Below are positions 5,798-6,520 of a stretch of 6,520 nucleotides of DNA, piece by piece. The notes under the pieces were generated by a model. That model did not search any database, had not been told where the DNA came from, and worked only from the letters and a program-made list of their open reading frames with translations. This DNA comes from Methylobacter sp. GTDB taxonomy: Bacteria > Pseudomonadota > Gammaproteobacteria > Methylococcales > Methylomonadaceae. Every line of letters begins with the position of its first letter. The stretch's first letter is position 1. The DNA is taken from NCBI GenBank assembly GCA_023229605.1, contig JALNYY010000195.1:1-6520 (forward strand), written 5' to 3'. The position numbers were made by a program, and so were the translations under genes.

Positions 5798-5946
5798 GGT
5801 GGGTGAGGATGAGTGATTTTCGGAGGCGGGAAGGTGTGGGCTTTAACCTTGGCCGTGTCTGATTCTTTGCTCGGCTTCTCAGTCTTCCGCCCGATGATCA
5901 TCCGGAAATTTTATTTGTGAGGTTAGATAAAATCGAGGTATAAAGA

Positions 5947-5971
5947 GTCGGGCATAAACAGCATGCCTGAC
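5947..5971. repeat. Strong hairpin beside the IS30 remnant
   Basis: GTCGGGCAT (5947-5955) pairs with ATGCCTGAC (5963-5971) through 9 bp with one G-T wobble and a 7-nt loop. Read on the minus strand it is followed by the T-rich TCTTTATA, so it could terminate transcripts coming out of the IS30 transposase gene. It lies just outside the apparent IS30 end. Confidence 0.45.
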
Positions 5972-5987
5972 CGGCTTACATTTAATT

Positions 5988-6314
5988 GGCGGAGTCAACT
6001 CCGAAGTGCAATCCTAATAATCATGCGGCATCCCTCTCTTTTTCAGGAAAGAATACCTCATGAGGTGTTTTAAAATGGAGTGTTTTTCGAGGGCGATGGT
6101 TGAGCTTATGCATGACGGCTTCAACATCGTCATCGGTAATGATCTCAAAACTGTTTCCTTTGGTAAAGTATCGCCTAATCAAGCCATTGGTATTTTCGTT
6201 TAAGCCGCGCTCTCAGGAGCTGTAAGGATGAGCGAAATACACATCAGCGTTTAGCTGCTCCTTCATTTTTTCGTGTCCTGCAAACTCTTTGTCGTTATCT
6301 GCGATAAATCGTTA
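5988..6314 (-). mobile_element. Distal part of an IS30-family insertion sequence, interrupted by an IS66 element
   Basis: The minus strand carries the C-terminal half of an IS30 transposase gene (6021 to about 6312) followed by a short tail. The outer terminus appears to be GGCGGAGTCAACTCCGAAGT (from 5988), a GC-rich inverted-repeat-like end of the kind IS30 relatives carry, with an internal CGGAG/CTCCG dyad. The promoter-proximal half and the other end are missing from the window, because an IS66-family end begins at 6315. The exact terminus and target duplication cannot be fixed from one end. Confidence 0.75.
6021..6312 (-). pseudogene. IS30-family transposase, C-terminal remnant with a premature stop
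   Basis: Reading the minus strand from about 6302 gives ADNDKEFAGHEKM, then VYFAHPYSS, a TGA stop (6213-6215), and ERGLNENTNGLIRRYFTKG continuing to KTPHEVFF and a final TGA at 6021-6023. This is the DDE catalytic core of IS30 transposases: DN(D/G)KEF carries the second Asp, and the family motif PYSSWERGxNENxNGLxR carries the catalytic Glu. TGA stands exactly where the family has Trp (TGG). Upstream, ACG ATT is followed by TATC before GCA GAT, suggesting a one-base insertion (expected Thr-Ile-x-Ala-Asp) just inside the break; that is inference. An IS66-type end at 6315 then cuts the gene off from its 5' part. With two or three lesions the copy cannot make a functional transposase. Confidence 0.88.
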
Positions 6315-6520
6315 GTAAGCGGCCAGCCGTCCCACCTATAAAAAATATTCCGCCCGCGGCATCCTGTGATTTTTTGAGCAGGAGAAGTTATGTCCATCAC
6401 ATCGAAATGGCGTGAGCATATTGAAGCGTGGCAACGCAGTGGTTTGTCGCAAGCCGAGTATTGTGCTGAGCAGCAAATCAATGTTCGTACATTTACGGCG
6501 CGACTGAGCGACTATCGCAA
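6315..6520 (+). mobile_element. IS66-family insertion sequence, left end (continues beyond the window)
   Basis: The IS30 reading frame is lost at 6314/6315, where GTAAGCGG begins; IS66-family terminal repeats characteristically start GTAAGCG. A short leader of 75 nt then leads to a tnpA-type gene at 6390, the usual IS66 layout. The family makes 8-bp target duplications, so AATCGTTA (6307-6314) is the predicted duplicated target and should recur at the far end outside this window. Confidence 0.8.
6390..6520 (+). CDS. tnpA: IS66-family accessory protein TnpA, N-terminal part (runs off the window)
   Basis: The first 43 codons are present: MSITSKWREHIEAWQRSGLS, then QAEYCAEQQINVRTFTARLS and DYR. 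The pattern W-x-x-H-I-E-A-W-x-x-S-G-L-S-Q-A-x-Y-C is the hallmark of the IS66 TnpA/OrfA accessory protein, a small helix-turn-helix-like protein usually encoded before tnpB and the tnpC transposase. A strong Shine-Dalgarno, AGGAG at 6380-6384, lies 5 nt before ATG 6390, which fixes the start. The gene is intact as far as it can be seen. TnpA is needed for efficient transposition in studied IS66 members, though its molecular role is not settled. Confidence 0.9.
   Translation, partial: MSITSKWREHIEAWQRSGLSQAEYCAEQQINVRTFTARLSDYR

Larger units (their letters stand above)
5650..5987. other. Non-coding stretch between tRNA-Ser and the IS debris
   Basis: No convincing gene is seen in these 338 bases. 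They hold an A/T-rich hairpin (5658-5681), a near-tandem repeat AATTGGGCGG (5695-5704) and AATTGGCGG (5706-5714), a cluster of A-rich GTC(G/A) repeats (5718-5797), and a small T-loop hairpin (TGCAA 5776-5780 with TTGCA 5786-5790). Further on are an imperfect palindrome around GATGATCATC (5893-5902) and a strong hairpin (5947-5971). AATTGGCGG recurs at 5984-5992 at the IS30 edge. The make-up suggests remnants of mobile elements inserted behind the tRNA gene. Confidence 0.6.

Noticed and set aside
5659..5862. Open frame of 67 codons on the + strand after tRNA-Ser
   Set aside because: It starts inside the A/T-rich hairpin, has no good ribosome site, crosses the repeat cluster, and its translation shows no recognisable domain.
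6263..6481. Open frame of 72 codons on the minus strand
   Set aside because: It spans the IS30/IS66 junction in a frame belonging to neither element and is antisense to the clear tnpA start.
1..6520. CRISPR array, riboswitch or replication origin
   Set aside because: No regularly spaced long repeats, no recognisable lysine-riboswitch layout before lysC (only 27 nt of leader space), and no iteron or DnaA-box cluster were seen.

Overview
The window looks like a core chromosomal segment of a gammaproteobacterium that ends in mobile-element debris. The order recA, recX, alaS, lysC, csrA, tRNA-Ser(GCT), all on the + strand, matches the conserved gammaproteobacterial arrangement. E. coli has recA-recX-alaS-csrA-serV, and several other gammaproteobacteria carry lysC between alaS and csrA. 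The CsrA and AlaS sequences are close to those of enterobacteria and pseudomonads. The overall impression fits a methanotroph of the Methylococcales type, but that placement is a guess from resemblance and is not shown by the window.

Layout: 1-108 is the 3' end of recA. 115-585 is recX, only 6 nt after recA and in the same frame. 637-3249 is a full-length alaS. 3311-3827 is a two-gene, AT-rich toxin-antitoxin module of the RelE/YafQ type (about 35% and 29% G+C by hand count, against roughly half in the neighbours), apparently acquired between alaS and lysC. 3855-5081 is lysC, encoding a two-ACT-domain aspartokinase. It has a strong internal Shine-Dalgarno and GTG at codon 247, which predicts a separately translated regulatory beta subunit. 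5174-5374 is csrA, with its own extended -10 promoter and a leader hairpin. 5558-5649 is tRNA-Ser(GCT) with encoded CCA.

Downstream of the tRNA the conserved order stops and no tRNA-Arg is seen. 5650-5987 is non-coding and holds several hairpins and an A-rich GTC(G/A) repeat cluster resembling transposase-binding sites at an element end. 5988-6314 is the distal part of an IS30-family element on the minus strand. Its transposase gene is dead: TGA replaces the Trp codon just before the catalytic-Glu motif. An IS66-family element is inserted into it, with its left end at about 6315 and its tnpA starting at 6390 and running off the window.

The genes serve recombinational repair and its restraint (RecA, RecX), translation (AlaS, tRNA-Ser), lysine/threonine/methionine-family and cell-wall precursor synthesis (LysC), and global post-transcriptional control (CsrA). 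I found no convincing undescribed multi-gene system. The points most worth checking are the LysC internal start, the placement of the TA module in front of lysC, and the repeat cluster plus nested IS elements behind the tRNA.
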